Assembly (NCBI GenBank): GCA_965153355.1
Contig: OZ231128.1
Location: 12,772,001 to 12,836,000, forward strand
DNA from: Flaccisagitta enflata
Lineage: Eukaryota > Chaetognatha > Sagittoidea > Aphragmophora
DNA length: 64,000 bases
Reading direction: 5' to 3'
In this document: positions 46,207-57,375 of the stretch, piece by piece
How the letters are laid out: every line of letters begins with the position of its first letter
Numbering within the stretch: the first letter of the stretch is position 1
Made by a program: the position numbers and the translations under genes
Notes under the pieces: model-generated
What the model was told of the DNA's origin: nothing
Database searches by the model: none
What the model saw: only the letters and a program-made list of their open reading frames with translations

Positions 46207-47402
46207 CACTTTTTTTATTTTATAAGAACCTAGTTTATAAGAACATCAAGGCTTCGAATGGCCCCAAAATTAAGAACATCTTAAGAATATACAAAGGCTT
46301 CAAATCTTGAGAGAAGAAATTTCCCTTAAAGTAACATTTAAAAAACATTAACAAAACACTAATATTTTAGTATAAGTAACATAAAAATTTTTAGTTTCTA
46401 ATGTAAAAATCACAAAAAATATCCCCAGACATTAATTTTTAACATTTGTTTTAGTAGTATTCAATAGAAATATATTTAATATAATCAAATAATAGTATAT
46501 TATAAGGTTTCTTATAGTTTATACAGTATGATCTTTTTCAAATGTAACATAAGATGAGAATATTATGCAAAAACAAGAAGAGCTAGCCAAATTCTGAAAG
46601 AAGCTTTTAGAAGATGAGAGTTTGCAGTTATTTGCTAAGAGATTCTAAGGGTTTTTTTGAAAGAAAATTGATATCTATCTTACTATGTTAATTGGGATTG
46701 AAATTTAGAAATGTGGAAAAATGGAAAAGATTGATGAAATATTGGCTAAACTATTTCTCTTTAAGTTGCTCTCATTTCCAAACGGTTAGAGCTACAGATG
46801 CCAGATTGGTCCCAAATGAAAGCTATTTTGAAGTACTTTTTGGGAAAAACTCATCAGACAGACTTTTTATGAGTTTTGAATGCATTTGGTGAACTGAAAG
46901 TCAATTCTGCAAACAATTTTTCCTGAAGCAACAAAATCGTTTATGTTTGGCGGGATAACTCTTTGAAAATATCGCTGTCTTTGTTTTTCTCCTAAAACTA
47001 CATCAAAATATCCTTCATTTGAGACCAATCTGGGATCCGTAGCTCAAACCGTTCAGAAATGGGAGCGATTTACAGAAAGACCATCACAACAAAACGGCCT
47101 TTTTTGGCAGAATCTGCCCTTCTATTCACATGCGCTGATCAGATCAAATGACAGAAAAAGTCCTTGGGATTAACCATCAAAAATCTGCAAACTCATATCT
47201 TCCAAGTGTTTTTTTCAGATTATAGCGAGCTCTTCTACTTTTTGTGCTATGTTATCATCTTATGTTACAGTTTAGAAAAATCATACTGTATAGTATTTTA
47301 AATCAAGAACGCTCTAAGAACACTGAAGGTTTCATTTGGCTTCGAAAATAAGAACATGAAGCCTTCGAAAAAAAAAATGACGTTCTTATATAAAAAAAAG
47401 TG
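46207..47402. mobile_element. Long palindromic non-autonomous element, 1196 bp
   Basis: The ends CACTTTTTTTAT...TATAAGAAC are mirrored at 47381-47402. Both arms carry AAGGCTTCGAA, TACAGTATGAT, GTAACATAAGATGA, AGAAGAGCT, GAGTTTGCAG and the motif GAGCTACAGATGCCAGATTGG, in mirror order, at moderate divergence. The arms cover most of the element. No transposase frame. Confidence 0.78.
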
Positions 47403-47419
47403 AAGTCGTTGATTTTTTT

Positions 47420-47656
47420 CTAATTCAGTTCGCGCACCTTAGCTTCCAGGTGTCGCCGCGCAAATTCGTCTTGTTCGATCGGCTTCGGCGTAGATTTTAT
47501 TCCTGGCATACTTTCCTTCATAAAACGGCTCAAACTCATCGTAGAAACATCGTTAAAAAAAGGAATTAAAGAGTTTTTCAAGGGCTTTCGAATAGTGTTG
47601 GTTCGATATATTTTATTTGATTTCTTAACGACCAAAACATACATTTTCTTGTACAT
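47420..47656 (-). CDS. Candidate small ORF or exon (unrecognised)
   Basis: A 78-codon frame starts MYKKMYVLVVKKSNKIYR and ends DEFARRHLEAKVRELN, with no low complexity and a helix-prone C-terminus (about residues 60-78). Its AUG lies just 1 bp before the TSD of the 38-bp hAT-like insertion. It sits immediately beyond a palindromic transposon. It could be a 3' exon of a host gene or chance. Confidence 0.2.
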   Translation of the reverse strand: MYKKMYVLVVKKSNKIYRTNTIRKPLKNSLIPFFNDVSTMSLSRFMKESMPGIKSTPKPIEQDEFARRHLEAKVRELN

Positions 47657-47663
47657 ATAAAAC

Positions 47664-47701
47664 TAAGGATGTGGAAGCGATTGACCGCTTCCACATCCCT
47701 A
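47664..47701. mobile_element. 38-bp hAT-like micro-insertion
   Basis: TAAGGATGTGGAAGCG, six bases (ATTGAC), then the inverted copy CGCTTCCACATCCCTA. One mismatch separates the two 16-bp ends. It is flanked by a perfect 8-bp direct repeat TATAAAAC (47656-47663 and 47702-47709). The ends resemble those of the 1700-bp element (TAGAGATGCAGAAGCGG). Confidence 0.85.
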
Positions 47702-47865
47702 TATAAAACGTGAACTGATTCAGCGTTTTGGCATTTAGGAGCCGTTATTGCATCTTTGTCATTGCCCCAACGCCAGTTTCGGACACAATATCTATCAGTA
47801 GTTTAATTGTTAATAGCCCTTTATCGTTGATGTAAGAACATCAAATCTTTTGAGGTTAATGCAGC

Positions 47866-48540
47866 GCCTCAGTCTGAAGCAGCAGCAGCAGCAGTAGCAG
47901 CATGAGACCAAAGCTTCTGCGCAGATAGTAAGCAGCAGTCAAAGTAAGAGGAGCGCAGGGGCAAAAAGTCGGAGTGCGGAGATATTCCGTTAGCGAATAA
48001 TGGGATGTTAATGAACGGGATATGAAAGCATGTTTATAAAGTCTGAAAAAAAATTAATCAATAAAAATAGTGATCATTAAATAATTTTGTTAATAAAGGG
48101 TAAACAATTTGTGTCCATAAATAAACAATAGAATTCATTCATAAACTTATATTTTTATTGTTTAGAAGTAACATTTTTAATTTTTAAAAAAAATATTTTA
48201 TATCAACTTTCCGATATTTTTGAAAAAGAATTGTTAAATTATAAAAAGAATTTTTAATTATTTTTTTGGTAGGTTTATATAATGAAATTTTTGTTTGAAT
48301 ATAATAGTTAAATGAAAAATTTATAATAAAAAATTTTTTTTTGCAATGAAAATAAAAAAAAAAACAAAATCAATGTTCAATTAAATTATCTGTAGAAAAA
48401 TATTCTTATAAGTTTTTTTTTTTTTTGCTATTTATAATCATGTTTTTTTTTCTGCTTTTAATAATAAAACTGTTTACTTAAACATTGTTTTTATACATTC
48501 ACAAATAATTAAATAAAATATTGTTCATGAACAACCCCTA
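47866..48540. other. CAG-rich spot and strongly AT-rich stretch, no gene seen
   Basis: A short CAGCAGCAGCAGCAGTAGCAG run is near 47880-47901. 48000-48540 is the most AT-rich part of the window, with GGGATGTTAATGAAC at its left and an inverted-like AACAATATT...GTTCATGAACAACCCC at its right, which may be decayed TIRs. Confidence 0.4.
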
Positions 48541-48779
48541 CAACCCCTACATTTGCTGACGTATTACCTGCACCTTATGTCAATGACGAAGGGGTTGAAA
48601 AATTTCCAGCTTTTTTTAGTTTGTCATTGATCCGCTCCTTTCCTTGTCGTGCATATGTGATCGACATGAAACCAACACTGTTCAATAGATCTTTTAAAAT
48701 CCTTTAATTCCTTTTTTTAAAAAAGTTTCTACGATAATCTTAAGCCATTTTATGAAATAAAACATGCAAGAGATAAAAA

Positions 48780-48873
48780 TCTTCGGCGAAGCCAAACGAA
48801 CGAAACAAATTCGCGCAATGTCGAGTGTCCCTGCCCAACCGCCCGTAACAATATTGTAACCCCGCATCACTTG
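48780..48873 (+). mobile_element. Family A derivative, fragment
   Basis: CCCTGCCCAACCGCCCGTAAC, ATATTGTAACCCCGCATCAC and TTGTT match the inner 3' region of the copy at 27518-27720. Confidence 0.45.
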
Positions 48874-48898
48874 TTTCATATATTCTTTCTCCATTTAA

Positions 48899-49162
48899 TT
48901 TTGGTCGCTTGCTACGTTGTATTTGAGAGTGTTTCCCTTGGAAGGAAGGAAGGAAGGAAGGAAGGAAGGAAGGAAGGAAGGAAGGAAGGAAGGAAGGAAG
49001 ATCAGTAACGCGAAAATCTGAAGGAAGCGAAACCGGCTGAATTGGCGATTTTTGAGCATCACGGCTCCTACCCAGCCAAATTACAGTCCCCGCCCACTTA
49101 CATACTGCCCCTGCCCACCCGCAAGCGACTGCTTATTAGCCGTGTATCCGGTCTTATTTACT
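48899..49162 (+). mobile_element. Family A variant with (GGAA)n core
   Basis: TTTTGGTCGCTTGCTACG start, a 58-bp GGAA array (48940-49000), CCGCCCACTTACATACTGCC, CCCACCCGCAAGCGACT and the end GCCGTGTATCCGGTCTTATTT. A sister copy is at 60729. Confidence 0.7.
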
Positions 49163-49522
49163 AGTCTTTGAAATGAGGGATGGACAGAGAGGATGTTAAT
49201 GGTTGATATGATTCGTCGCTTCCGTCGTTTCCGTCGTAATCGTATTTACATGCTGGTCGTGTTAGTCGTGTTCATCGTGTTTGTCATTTTCATCATGTTC
49301 GTCCTTCAGTCCGTAACATACAAGAAGAGTATAACCGAGGGATATTGTTACACCTATCATTCAAGATATCCAGAAAATATGTTTCTGATATTCGTCAAGT
49401 ACTTTTAAATGTTTACTTTTTATTTTCCATGTTTATATTTTTAATGTTTTGCTTTGTTTGTTTTGCCACCACACAAAGTGAACGCGGTAGAAAAAATCCA
49501 AAACCAACCCTAATTTATCATA

Positions 49523-50009
49523 CAGCGGAACCCCGCTTCCATGACAACGCCTTTAAAGGTACCCCGCCCTAAAAGAGCAAGATACTCAAGTCCTAAAATT
49601 ATTCAGGTTTCTGCAATATTCAAATACCCCTGTTTAACAGTGACTCGCCTTTTTAGTGCTATCCTCTTTGATAAAGGTCAATCTTTGTTATTTGTTAATA
49701 AATGAAATTGTGATAAAATATTGCTCAATAAAATATATCATCAGAACAATTCTTTGTAAAATGAATTATCAAAAATTAGTATTATGAATTGCATCTGAAT
49801 ATTTTATCTATACTTTTTCTATATTATGAAAGCTGGACAACATTACTACTCAACCCTACTTTACCTTTGGAGCCTTATAAGATATTCATTTATATTTTCT
49901 ATTATTGTTACGATGAAACAAAGATTATCAAGTTTCATAATAACAGTCCCCCTTTTTAATGGTCAACCATATCCGGTCCCTTCTAGACTGTTATCCCAAG
50001 GTCCCACTG
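49523..50009. mobile_element. pogo/Tigger-like MITE, 487 bp
   Basis: The left end CAGCGGAACCCCGCTTCC and inverted right end CAGTGGGACCTTGGGATAAC are each next to TA (49521-49522 and 50010-50011). Such ends (CAGTGGAACCTCG-like) with TA duplication are typical of pogo/Tigger-derived MITEs. No transposase. Confidence 0.75.
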
Positions 50010-50175
50010 TATGTAAAAAGAAATAAAGTCCAGTGACCAGCTGGACGCAAACCTGTGACCCTTTCGATTGACTGAATTAAAGCGCAAAATCAAAAGCGCA
50101 ACTATCTTCCATCTCAGTTCTAATCTTATCATCTCTTTTAGATACTAACGCTTTCATCTAGTTTTGAGAAAATGT

Positions 50176-50258
50176 GCCTCCATGGCTATATGGTTATATC
50201 GTTGCGTTGTAGACGCGATGATTTATTAGAATCGCGGGTTCGAATCCCGCTGATTGCA
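50176..50258 (+). tRNA. tRNA-like gene, anticodon GTA, long variable arm
   Basis: The D region TGGCTATATGGTTATATCG fits box A. The anticodon stem TTGCG/CGCGA pairs around loop TTGTAGA, giving anticodon GTA (50209-50211, Tyr). A variable arm GATT-TATTAG-AATC (50220-50233) follows. The T arm GCGGG-TTCGAAT-CCCGC is perfect and fits box B. A TTTT run follows at 50263. The acceptor stem pairs only at its ends (three central mismatches), although TGTGC/GCACA pairs if extended 3 bp outward. A long variable arm is normal for bacterial/organellar tRNA-Tyr and not for eukaryotic cytosolic Tyr. It is probably a pseudogene or tRNA-derived element. Confidence 0.5.
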
Positions 50259-50269
50259 CATGTTTTATT

Positions 50270-51234
50270 TCTTTGGGAAAGAGGTGTAATCGGACTGAAG
50301 GGGGAGGAGAATTTGAATGGGGGAACCAAAAAGGGGGGTAAGGGGGAAAGTGATTGAGGGTTATGAGGGAGTGCAAACAGGGGTAAGGAATGATGGGGAG
50401 GAAAGGGGAACGGTAACAAGTAGTTTCTGCCTACAATGAAAATGGGTTTATCTCCAATTTGATGTTTATCTCCAATTAGATGGGTATTTGCTTACATTAC
50501 CCTAATTTGCATAATGCAGTTTTTCCTCATGCGTACTTACCGACGTTTCGTTTAGAGAGATCTACCATGCGACCTCTTAACTTGGACTAATCTTTATGTT
50601 TCAATCGAAAACTGGATAGACACATCGTGAGGAATCTCAACGCTTTTAACCAAATTAAGATAGACTGCTGTGCAGTGACTCTTTTCTGAACCAATCACGT
50701 CCTGCTGTATTTTGTTAGCGAAAAGTGTTATGAGCAATGAACATACAAACATTTGAATGCCGATTCTTAGGTCGTTGGTTATCTTATAGCTAGCCGGTTC
50801 TCCCCTGTGAGAAACAGAGCGATCGTCGACAAAAACGCATAGTGACCAGCCCTAATGGTACGTACCCTGTCCAGGATTTTCGATTCTCGACGGTGCGACG
50901 AATCTTTAGTAAATGAACTGACGTCATCAGGGAAATACTTACCAAAAGACTAAATGTACAGGGCGAGTGAAGCAATAAATTGCTCACAATGATCCGAATA
51001 GCCCAAATCAACCGATGTACAGACAGACGAGCACACCGACCGACGGAAACAATCAGTTAAATATTCGCATGCACACGTTTGAGAAATAGAAGCATGAAAC
51101 CCATGGTTTTGGAGGGGGAAGGGGTAAGAACTGAATTGGAGTATTTAATCTTCAGTTGCGAATGGATAGAAAAGAATCTCGTCATATTCAGGGGAACGTA
51201 GAGGCGGAATGTTTCTAAAGTGTTAAAGTCAGAA
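50270..51234. other. G-rich then unique stretch, no gene seen
   Basis: 50285-50415 is G/A-rich (GGGGGA, AAGGGG runs). The remainder is unique without recognised signal. Confidence 0.4.
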
Positions 51235-51415
51235 CAAGTAACGCGGGGTTAAAAAAATGGGTGGGCAGGGGCGCGTAACCCTCTTTCAAACCTCCTTGCA
51301 CACACCTTGCAACCGCAGCATCTAAAAGCACGTTTTCACATTTTTCAATTTGACCATGACAGATCTACGGACGGACCGAAGGGCCGAAGGACCCGCGAAC
51401 CGCGAGTACGCGACT
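51235..51415 (-). mobile_element. Family A derivative
   Basis: AACAAGTAACGCGGGG left end, GGGTGGGCAGGGGCGCG, GGACGGACCGAAGGGCCG and a right end AGTACGCGACTACAAAG. The hairpin is decayed. Confidence 0.5.
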
Positions 51416-51730
51416 ACAAAGCATTATTATTCCGTACACTTCGGTTTGAGAGTCAAATATTGAAAATCATGTCACAGAAAACTTTTGAACGAAAATGAAG
51501 AAAAGATAATAATTGAACTGCCTCCAAGACTCCATTTGTCCATCACACCCACCATGCTGTAAGCACTCAGTGAAATTTTGTCATATCTTACCCTTTCTCC
51601 ACTTTGATTTATCTACTTTCGAGGTGACAATATTCATACTATACCTTCCGTTGCCCACACGGCCACACCATGCACCTAGCCATCCACCGGTGACCCTCCA
51701 TTTCCCGATTTGTCATTTCTCAAATCTTCC

Positions 51731-52040
51731 GTATCCGGATCTCATAATGGCCCATCTGGCGCCCGCCCTCGTGCGCATCAACCCCAATCTTAAAATCCCT
51801 TCCCTAACCGGATCCGGATCTCATATAGCTCATACTGCCTATTTGGCGTCCACTCTCATAAGCATCAACCCTAATCTAACAATCCCCCTCCTTAACCAGA
51901 TCCGGATCTCATACTGCCTATTTAGCGTCCACTCTCACACGCATCAACCCCAATCTAACAATTCCTTTCACATCCAGATCCGGATCCCATAGTGGCCCAT
52001 TTGGCATCTATCCTCAAGCGCATCAACCCCTATCAACCTT
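51731..52040 (+). repeat. Minisatellite of about 80 bp, four units
   Basis: TCCGGATCTCATA starts at about 51734, 51813, 51901 and 51979. Each unit has GCCCATTTGGCGTC and GCGCATCAACCCCAATCTAA. Unit length varies from about 78 to 88 bp. Confidence 0.85.
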
Positions 52041-52097
52041 TGATATAAGAATGTAGTGAACCACCGCTATGCCCTCATTTTTCCACATCACTGCTTA

Positions 52098-52336
<239 letters not shown>

Positions 52337-52558
52337 TATCTCGTCCGAGGAAGAGCTTGTTTAGACACGCCAAGAGATATACTATTCAACCTCTTCCCCC
52401 CCCCCCCTCTTCTTTTGCTTTGCGCGTGGTACAGTTTGACACCAATAATGGTCGATCTCTATTACGCCACTGAATGCAAGCCTGGTCATTTACTCATTGT
52501 ATCCCTTCCTTCCTCCCCTCAATTCTCCTTACGGCTTGCTTCCTTCCCTCCTTACGTC

Positions 52559-52965
52559 GTTTTTGGGCAGCGGCCCAAAAGGGAACACAATGGTGAATAT
52601 CCATACGTCCGTCCATCCATCTGTATGTTCCCCCTCCCTGGCCCAAAGCCCAAGACCAGCATTCTGAGGCCTGAGGTCTAGTCTCTGAGGCTTGGGGGGA
52701 CGAGCAAAAGGACGAATGCACAAATGGAAGTTTCCCTGTGTTCTACAGGACTTCGTCCACTTTGGGGCCACTGCCATTGAGGCTTCATATCAAGCCTTTG
52801 GAGCCTGAAATCAGCCCTCTGAGACATGATCATTGATCAGGCCTTCTCAGACCGTCTCTTCCCTGGATGAAAGGAAATTCACCCCCGTGTTCTACAAGAC
52901 ATTGGCCCCTGAAAGTGAAACAGCAACAGAGCAGGGGAATGGGTACATGTGATAGCCTCGGAAGA
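52559..52965 (+). mobile_element. Family B element, divergent
   Basis: Left end TTTTTGGGCAGCGGCCC and a CGTCCGTCC tract. Two inner inverted motifs occur (TGTTCTACAGGACTTCGTCC at 52738, and again TGTTCTACAAGACATTGGCC). A short array lies between, and the tail GGGGAATGGGTACATGTG is present. Confidence 0.7.
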
Positions 52966-53159
52966 CTTTTTTCCTTCGTTCCTTTCTTCCTTACTCTCCT
53001 GTTATCAGTTCCTCCCTGTTCTCTTTCGAGGTACCATTATCAGTTTATCACCACAACCATTACCACCAATCAATGCTCCATGATACCACAATGAGCTTCC
53101 TCCTGTTCACACTTCGTCTTCTTCTGTCTTCCAGTCGGCTCGACATCCGTTGACCGGCG

Positions 53160-53245
53160 AAAAAAAGGAAAAAGAAGAAAAAAAAAAGGAAAAAGAAGGA
53201 AAAAAAAGAGAAAGAAAGAAGAAAAAGAAAGAAGAAAATCGGCGA
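53160..53245 (+). repeat. A/G-rich purine tract
   Basis: AAAAAGG/AAAGAAG tracts of about 85 bp. Confidence 0.75.
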
Positions 53246-53355
53246 TGAGTTTGCGCAGTCAAGAGAAATAATGTTGTTTTGAATCGATGCGGACGCGAAG
53301 ACGCGAGAAATCGAGGCAACACCAAAAATGGACGCGTAGGCGCCCGTCAGAGTAG

Positions 53356-53529
<174 letters not shown>

Positions 53530-53808
53530 AATAAAGATTGATGAGAAGTTGTAAAAGGAATATTTATTTGCGGTTGAGATCGGAAAATTGCGCGGAACCA
53601 CGCAACTCAAAAAAAGAGTCCATAAAAAATCAGCGACAACTTGTGGCATCGCCTCATCTTTATAAATTGCTTTTGAAATAGATTAACTATCTTCTCTGTC
53701 TTTGTCTCTATGTCAGTCTCTGTCTCCCTGTATCTCATTCCCTCTGTCTCTTTCTATTTTTGTATCTCTATCTCTGGCTTACTGTCTGTCTGTCTTTATG
53801 TCTGTCTG

Positions 53809-53810
<2 letters not shown>

Positions 53811-53886
<76 letters not shown>
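53811..53886 (+). repeat. (CT)n microsatellite
   Basis: About 76 bp of pure CT running directly into a family B fragment. Confidence 0.95.
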
Positions 53887-53889
<3 letters not shown>

Positions 53890-53892
53890 TAC

Positions 53893-54201
53893 ACTCAAGC
53901 TCCTCTCAGCCTCAAGACCTAAATCCTAGCCTCCAGGCTCAAATCTCAGCCTGAGCTCAAATCCCAGCTTGAGGCTCAAATCCCAGCTGGAGGCTCATTC
54001 CGGCCTCGAGGCTCAAATTCCAGCCTGAGGCTCAAATCCCAGCCTCGAGGCTCAAATCCCAGCCTTGGCCCAAATCCCAGCCTCAAGGCCCACCCAGCTT
54101 CTTGAGGCTCAAACAAGAAGCACAGGTCATCGACCCTTCGGGGCCGCTGCCCTCTAACAACCTCACACCCACATAAATCACATAGGGGCACGTGGGTACT
54201 G

Positions 54202-54206
<5 letters not shown>
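53893..54206 (+). mobile_element. Family B prime-type fragment between two (CT)n tracts
   Basis: An array of GAGGCTCAAATCCCAGCCT units, then GGTCATCGACCCTTCGGGGC, CGCTGCCCT and the tail GGGTACTGCTGAC, cut off by the next CT tract. The left end is also replaced by CT. Confidence 0.7.

Positions 54207-54258
<52 letters not shown>
54207..54258 (+). repeat. (CT)n microsatellite
   Basis: About 50 bp of CT. Confidence 0.93.
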
Positions 54259-54260
<2 letters not shown>

Positions 54261-55764
54261 CTACTCTTTTTTTTTCTTCAAGGAAATGCTTTGTGCCAAG
54301 AAGAATCCATGTTTGACCTTTGAGGTCATCTTCGGGGTCAATTTTCGAGGTCTCGCGACGACCACAAAAAAATGGAAATCCACGGACAACCGATTATCCC
54401 CCATCATCCGCAGTTTCATCCGCAGTCGGAGAAAATATGGCGAGATAAACGGCTGTCTAAAACGTGGGCTAGGGGCTAAAGCAAGGGCAGGGGTAGGGGC
54501 CGTGTTTAGACAACCAAGAATCAATACCAGACATCCGAGAATTACACATGGTTAGCGGTACCCTTTATTTCACAATGTGATGTAGAAGTTTTGTGGGGCA
54601 AGAGCAGGGGTGGTTTTCAATACATCCTATGGAGGGGGGGAGGGGAATGCCTTTAGAGCCGTTTTACAACAAAGACAAGCTAGTTACCAGTTACCAAGCT
54701 GCCGGTTACAGTGACTGAAATCTGAGACTGAAATCTGAAAGTACGCGATTTCAAATCGAGTTTCACTTCGGTCTCTCGCGTGTCCCTCGTGTTTGTTGAC
54801 TTGTAAATTTCCCTTCTTGCCTTTCTTGGCCGATTATTCAGTTTATCGTAATACTCTGACAATCGTCGGGAACTACATTTCAACATATTTCTGTCGATTT
54901 TTCCCCATATCATTTCACCGCTGTACCAATATGTATTTCTGTCTTTAGTCTGTCTGTCTTTCTCTCTCTCTCCGCCGTGTAGTAATAACCACGATCGTAT
55001 TTTCTCCGGTCGAAAAATTGTCCGAAATCCGGAAAAAAATGCGTAAAAATTAATGTTGCGACATGAAAACCGCGTGCGTGATCGTAAGATCCCTGCCGGT
55101 CTCTCTCCCACGACGAGCCGCACTGCCCTCTGAATGGCCGCGCCCCGTGCTGCCCCCTGACAGGCCTCTTTTGCTTGATTTAATCCCCCCACGCCATACA
55201 TATTTTCAGGTAAGATTCGGGATTCGCCGGGCCAAGAAAATACCCTTATAAGATGACATATAAAGTATTCTTTCTCAATTTCTTTTAAGAGAAAAGTGTC
55301 CCTAGGTGGTCAGGGACATCAGGTAGCACTCAGGTAACAACCTACTATCTACAGTGTCGACATATCATTAGGATCTGAGACCCTAAAAGGGCTGATTTGA
55401 CCAATTTCTATATGTCCTATTTAGGTCACACTGACTATCCTCACTGAAAAATGTGTGAAAAAAAATAACAAAATAGGAAGGAATGGGACATTTTCATTGG
55501 TCCTGGTTATGGTTTTGAGGACTCAAAAGCTTTCGTTGACAGGTCCTTGTTCTTAGTAGAAAAATTACAATTCTTTAAAATTTTTGAAACACACTATTTT
55601 TGACAATTTTCGGAGAAAATTCCAGTTGTTGATAAAAAACATTATCATTCCTTGAATTTTTCAACTTTTCCTTTTTGCCCGTTTAGTGAAGACATATGAG
55701 AGTGTTCATACCAAATTTTGTGACTTCGCCATGTCTCAATCTAGAAATATAGAAATTTCAATGT
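54259..55764. other. Unique stretch, CpG-rich around 55060-55220, no gene assigned
   Basis: A 173-codon minus-strand frame (54680-55201) and a 62-codon plus-strand frame overlap the CpG-rich part. Neither has a motif I recognise. A strong donor-like CAG/GTAAG occurs at about 55207-55214 on the plus strand. Evidence is too thin for a gene call. Confidence 0.3.
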
Positions 55765-55988
55765 GCTATAAGAAATGTGTCCACACCCTGTCACGCTTTT
55801 GTCACGCTGTGATCTATAGTATCAGGACCCCTCATATGAAACTAGGGAAGTTTGCACTGGGTATTGTCTGAAAGAGCATCAAATTCTGCGTCTAACCCTA
55901 AAATTTCAAGTCCCTCAGTCAAGGCATTCTCGATTTATGAGTATTTTTGTAATTCCATGTCTTTAAGTGTGGACACATTTCTTATAGC
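55765..55988. mobile_element. 224-bp segment with perfect 22-bp inverted ends
   Basis: GCTATAAGAAATGTGTCC + ACAC at 55765-55786 is perfectly inverted at 55967-55988, separated by 180 bp of non-repetitive DNA. The pairing stops exactly at both edges. No direct flanking repeat was found. Confidence 0.6.
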
Positions 55989-56587
55989 TCCCTCATGTTT
56001 TTTGATAGTCACGCATTGTTGGAGGCTTTAAACGGTTAAAAAAGAACATATGGTAATAACAACCGATTGGTTGGGCATTGGAAATACTTAAATCATCAGT
56101 TGCTACTCAATTCTCAAAAATTTCCTGACTGAAATCTGAATTAATGCTGTAAAATGCTGTAAAAATGCTGTAAGAATAGCATTTTTTTACCATTTATTCA
56201 GTAGTTCTCTTTGATAAACTGCAGCATTGATTTGTCTGTACTCAAAATTAGTCTAACTGGTCAAGAGATTTCATTTTGCTAAGAGTTGATCTTTAGATGT
56301 CGAAAATTAGTATCAGTACTGTATATGCTGTAAAATGCTGTAAAAACAGCAAAATTCTTGGTATTTTTGATGATTTTTTTCTCAGATTCCACTACAATCA
56401 CTCAATGATTTTGAAAAACGAAGTACGTAGGACTCAGACATATATTCATGTAAAAATTCCATCTTATTACATTAAAATTATGTATGATCTTATGCCAAAG
56501 AATGCTGTTAGAGCTTGACTTGAATATGCCGTAAAAATGGTGTGTTTTACTTTTTTTTTCTCCCGCGCATACTACGGTTTTTAAAAA
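55989..56587. other. AT-rich stretch with GCTGTAAAAT repeats
   Basis: ATGCTGTAAAATGCTGTAAA occurs at about 56150 and again at about 56330, a spacing of about 180 bp, with a weaker third site at about 56505. No gene is seen. Confidence 0.5.
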
Positions 56588-56720
56588 AACCAACGACGGA
56601 TACACGGCCAAAAAGTCGTCACTGGCGGACGGGCAGGTTCAGTAATGCGGGTGGGCGGGGGCAGTAAGCGGGAGAGCCGGGCTGTTATGTGGCTGTCCAG
56701 GGGTTGTAATGTTCAGAAAT
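56588..56720 (-). mobile_element. Family A fragment, 3' part
   Basis: ACGACGGATACACGGCCA, GGCGGACGGGCAGG and GCGGGTGGGCGGGGGCAG correspond to the inverted 3' end. The 5' hairpin is absent. Confidence 0.5.
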
Positions 56721-56851
56721 CAGTATATCAGCCAATTTTGCGTCGTCAACATGAAAAGCAACAGAAACATAAAACAAAATCAAGTGTAAACAGTAGTTAA
56801 AGAGCGATAATGAGCAACGAAGTATGACAGAAAAAAATGACTAAGGAGAAA

Positions 56852-56853
56852 TG

Positions 56854-56944
<91 letters not shown>

Positions 56945-56953
56945 GCAACAACA
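56852..56953 (+). repeat. (CAA)n microsatellite
   Basis: About 100 bp of AAC triplets with one CAG. Confidence 0.95.
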
Positions 56954-56992
56954 ATCATCTTTTTTTTTGCTCAAAATTAATGGAATAATGCT

Positions 56993-57180
56993 TCGAGCCG
57001 GATAACGAACAACAGTATTTCGATGCGTCCAAAGAGAAGCTTCAAATTTGTTTTTGTTTTTTTCAAAATACCATTGGGCAGGAGCAGTAATGCGAAAACC
57101 CCTCGCAATTTTAGAAATTTTTTAGACTGACCGATGGACTGACCGACCAACACGGCATAGTGTAGAGTCGTATGTCCTCG
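56993..57180 (-). mobile_element. Family A element, degraded
   Basis: GAGCCGGATAACGAAC left end, TTGGGCAGGAGCAGTAATGCG, GACTGACCGATGGACTGACC and right end GTAGAGTCGTATGTCCTCGAC (arm AGTCGTA). Confidence 0.45.
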
Positions 57181-57254
57181 ACCAGCCACAAGCTTGCAAA
57201 TTCTGGACCTTGTCCACTTCTACTACAAACATATCTTTTTGTCCTTTTGAGATT

Positions 57255-57339
<85 letters not shown>
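57255..57339 (+). repeat. (GA)n microsatellite
   Basis: About 84 bp of pure GA. Confidence 0.96.
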
Positions 57340-57344
<5 letters not shown>

Positions 57345-57375
57345 GAGATGCAGTTCTACCCCGCAGTAACGGATC

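Noticed and set aside
48000-48540. hAT-like element with GGGGTTGTTCATGAAC ends
   Set aside because: Ends match only partly and no TSD could be shown; left as an AT-rich stretch.
50186-50419. Minus-strand frames containing SGIRTRDSN and AGFEPAI
   Set aside because: These peptides are the familiar antisense translation of a tRNA T arm (GGTTCGAATCC) and not protein.
54680-55201. A 173-codon minus-strand frame as a gene
   Set aside because: No recognised domain; lies in a CpG-rich patch where stop codons are naturally rare.
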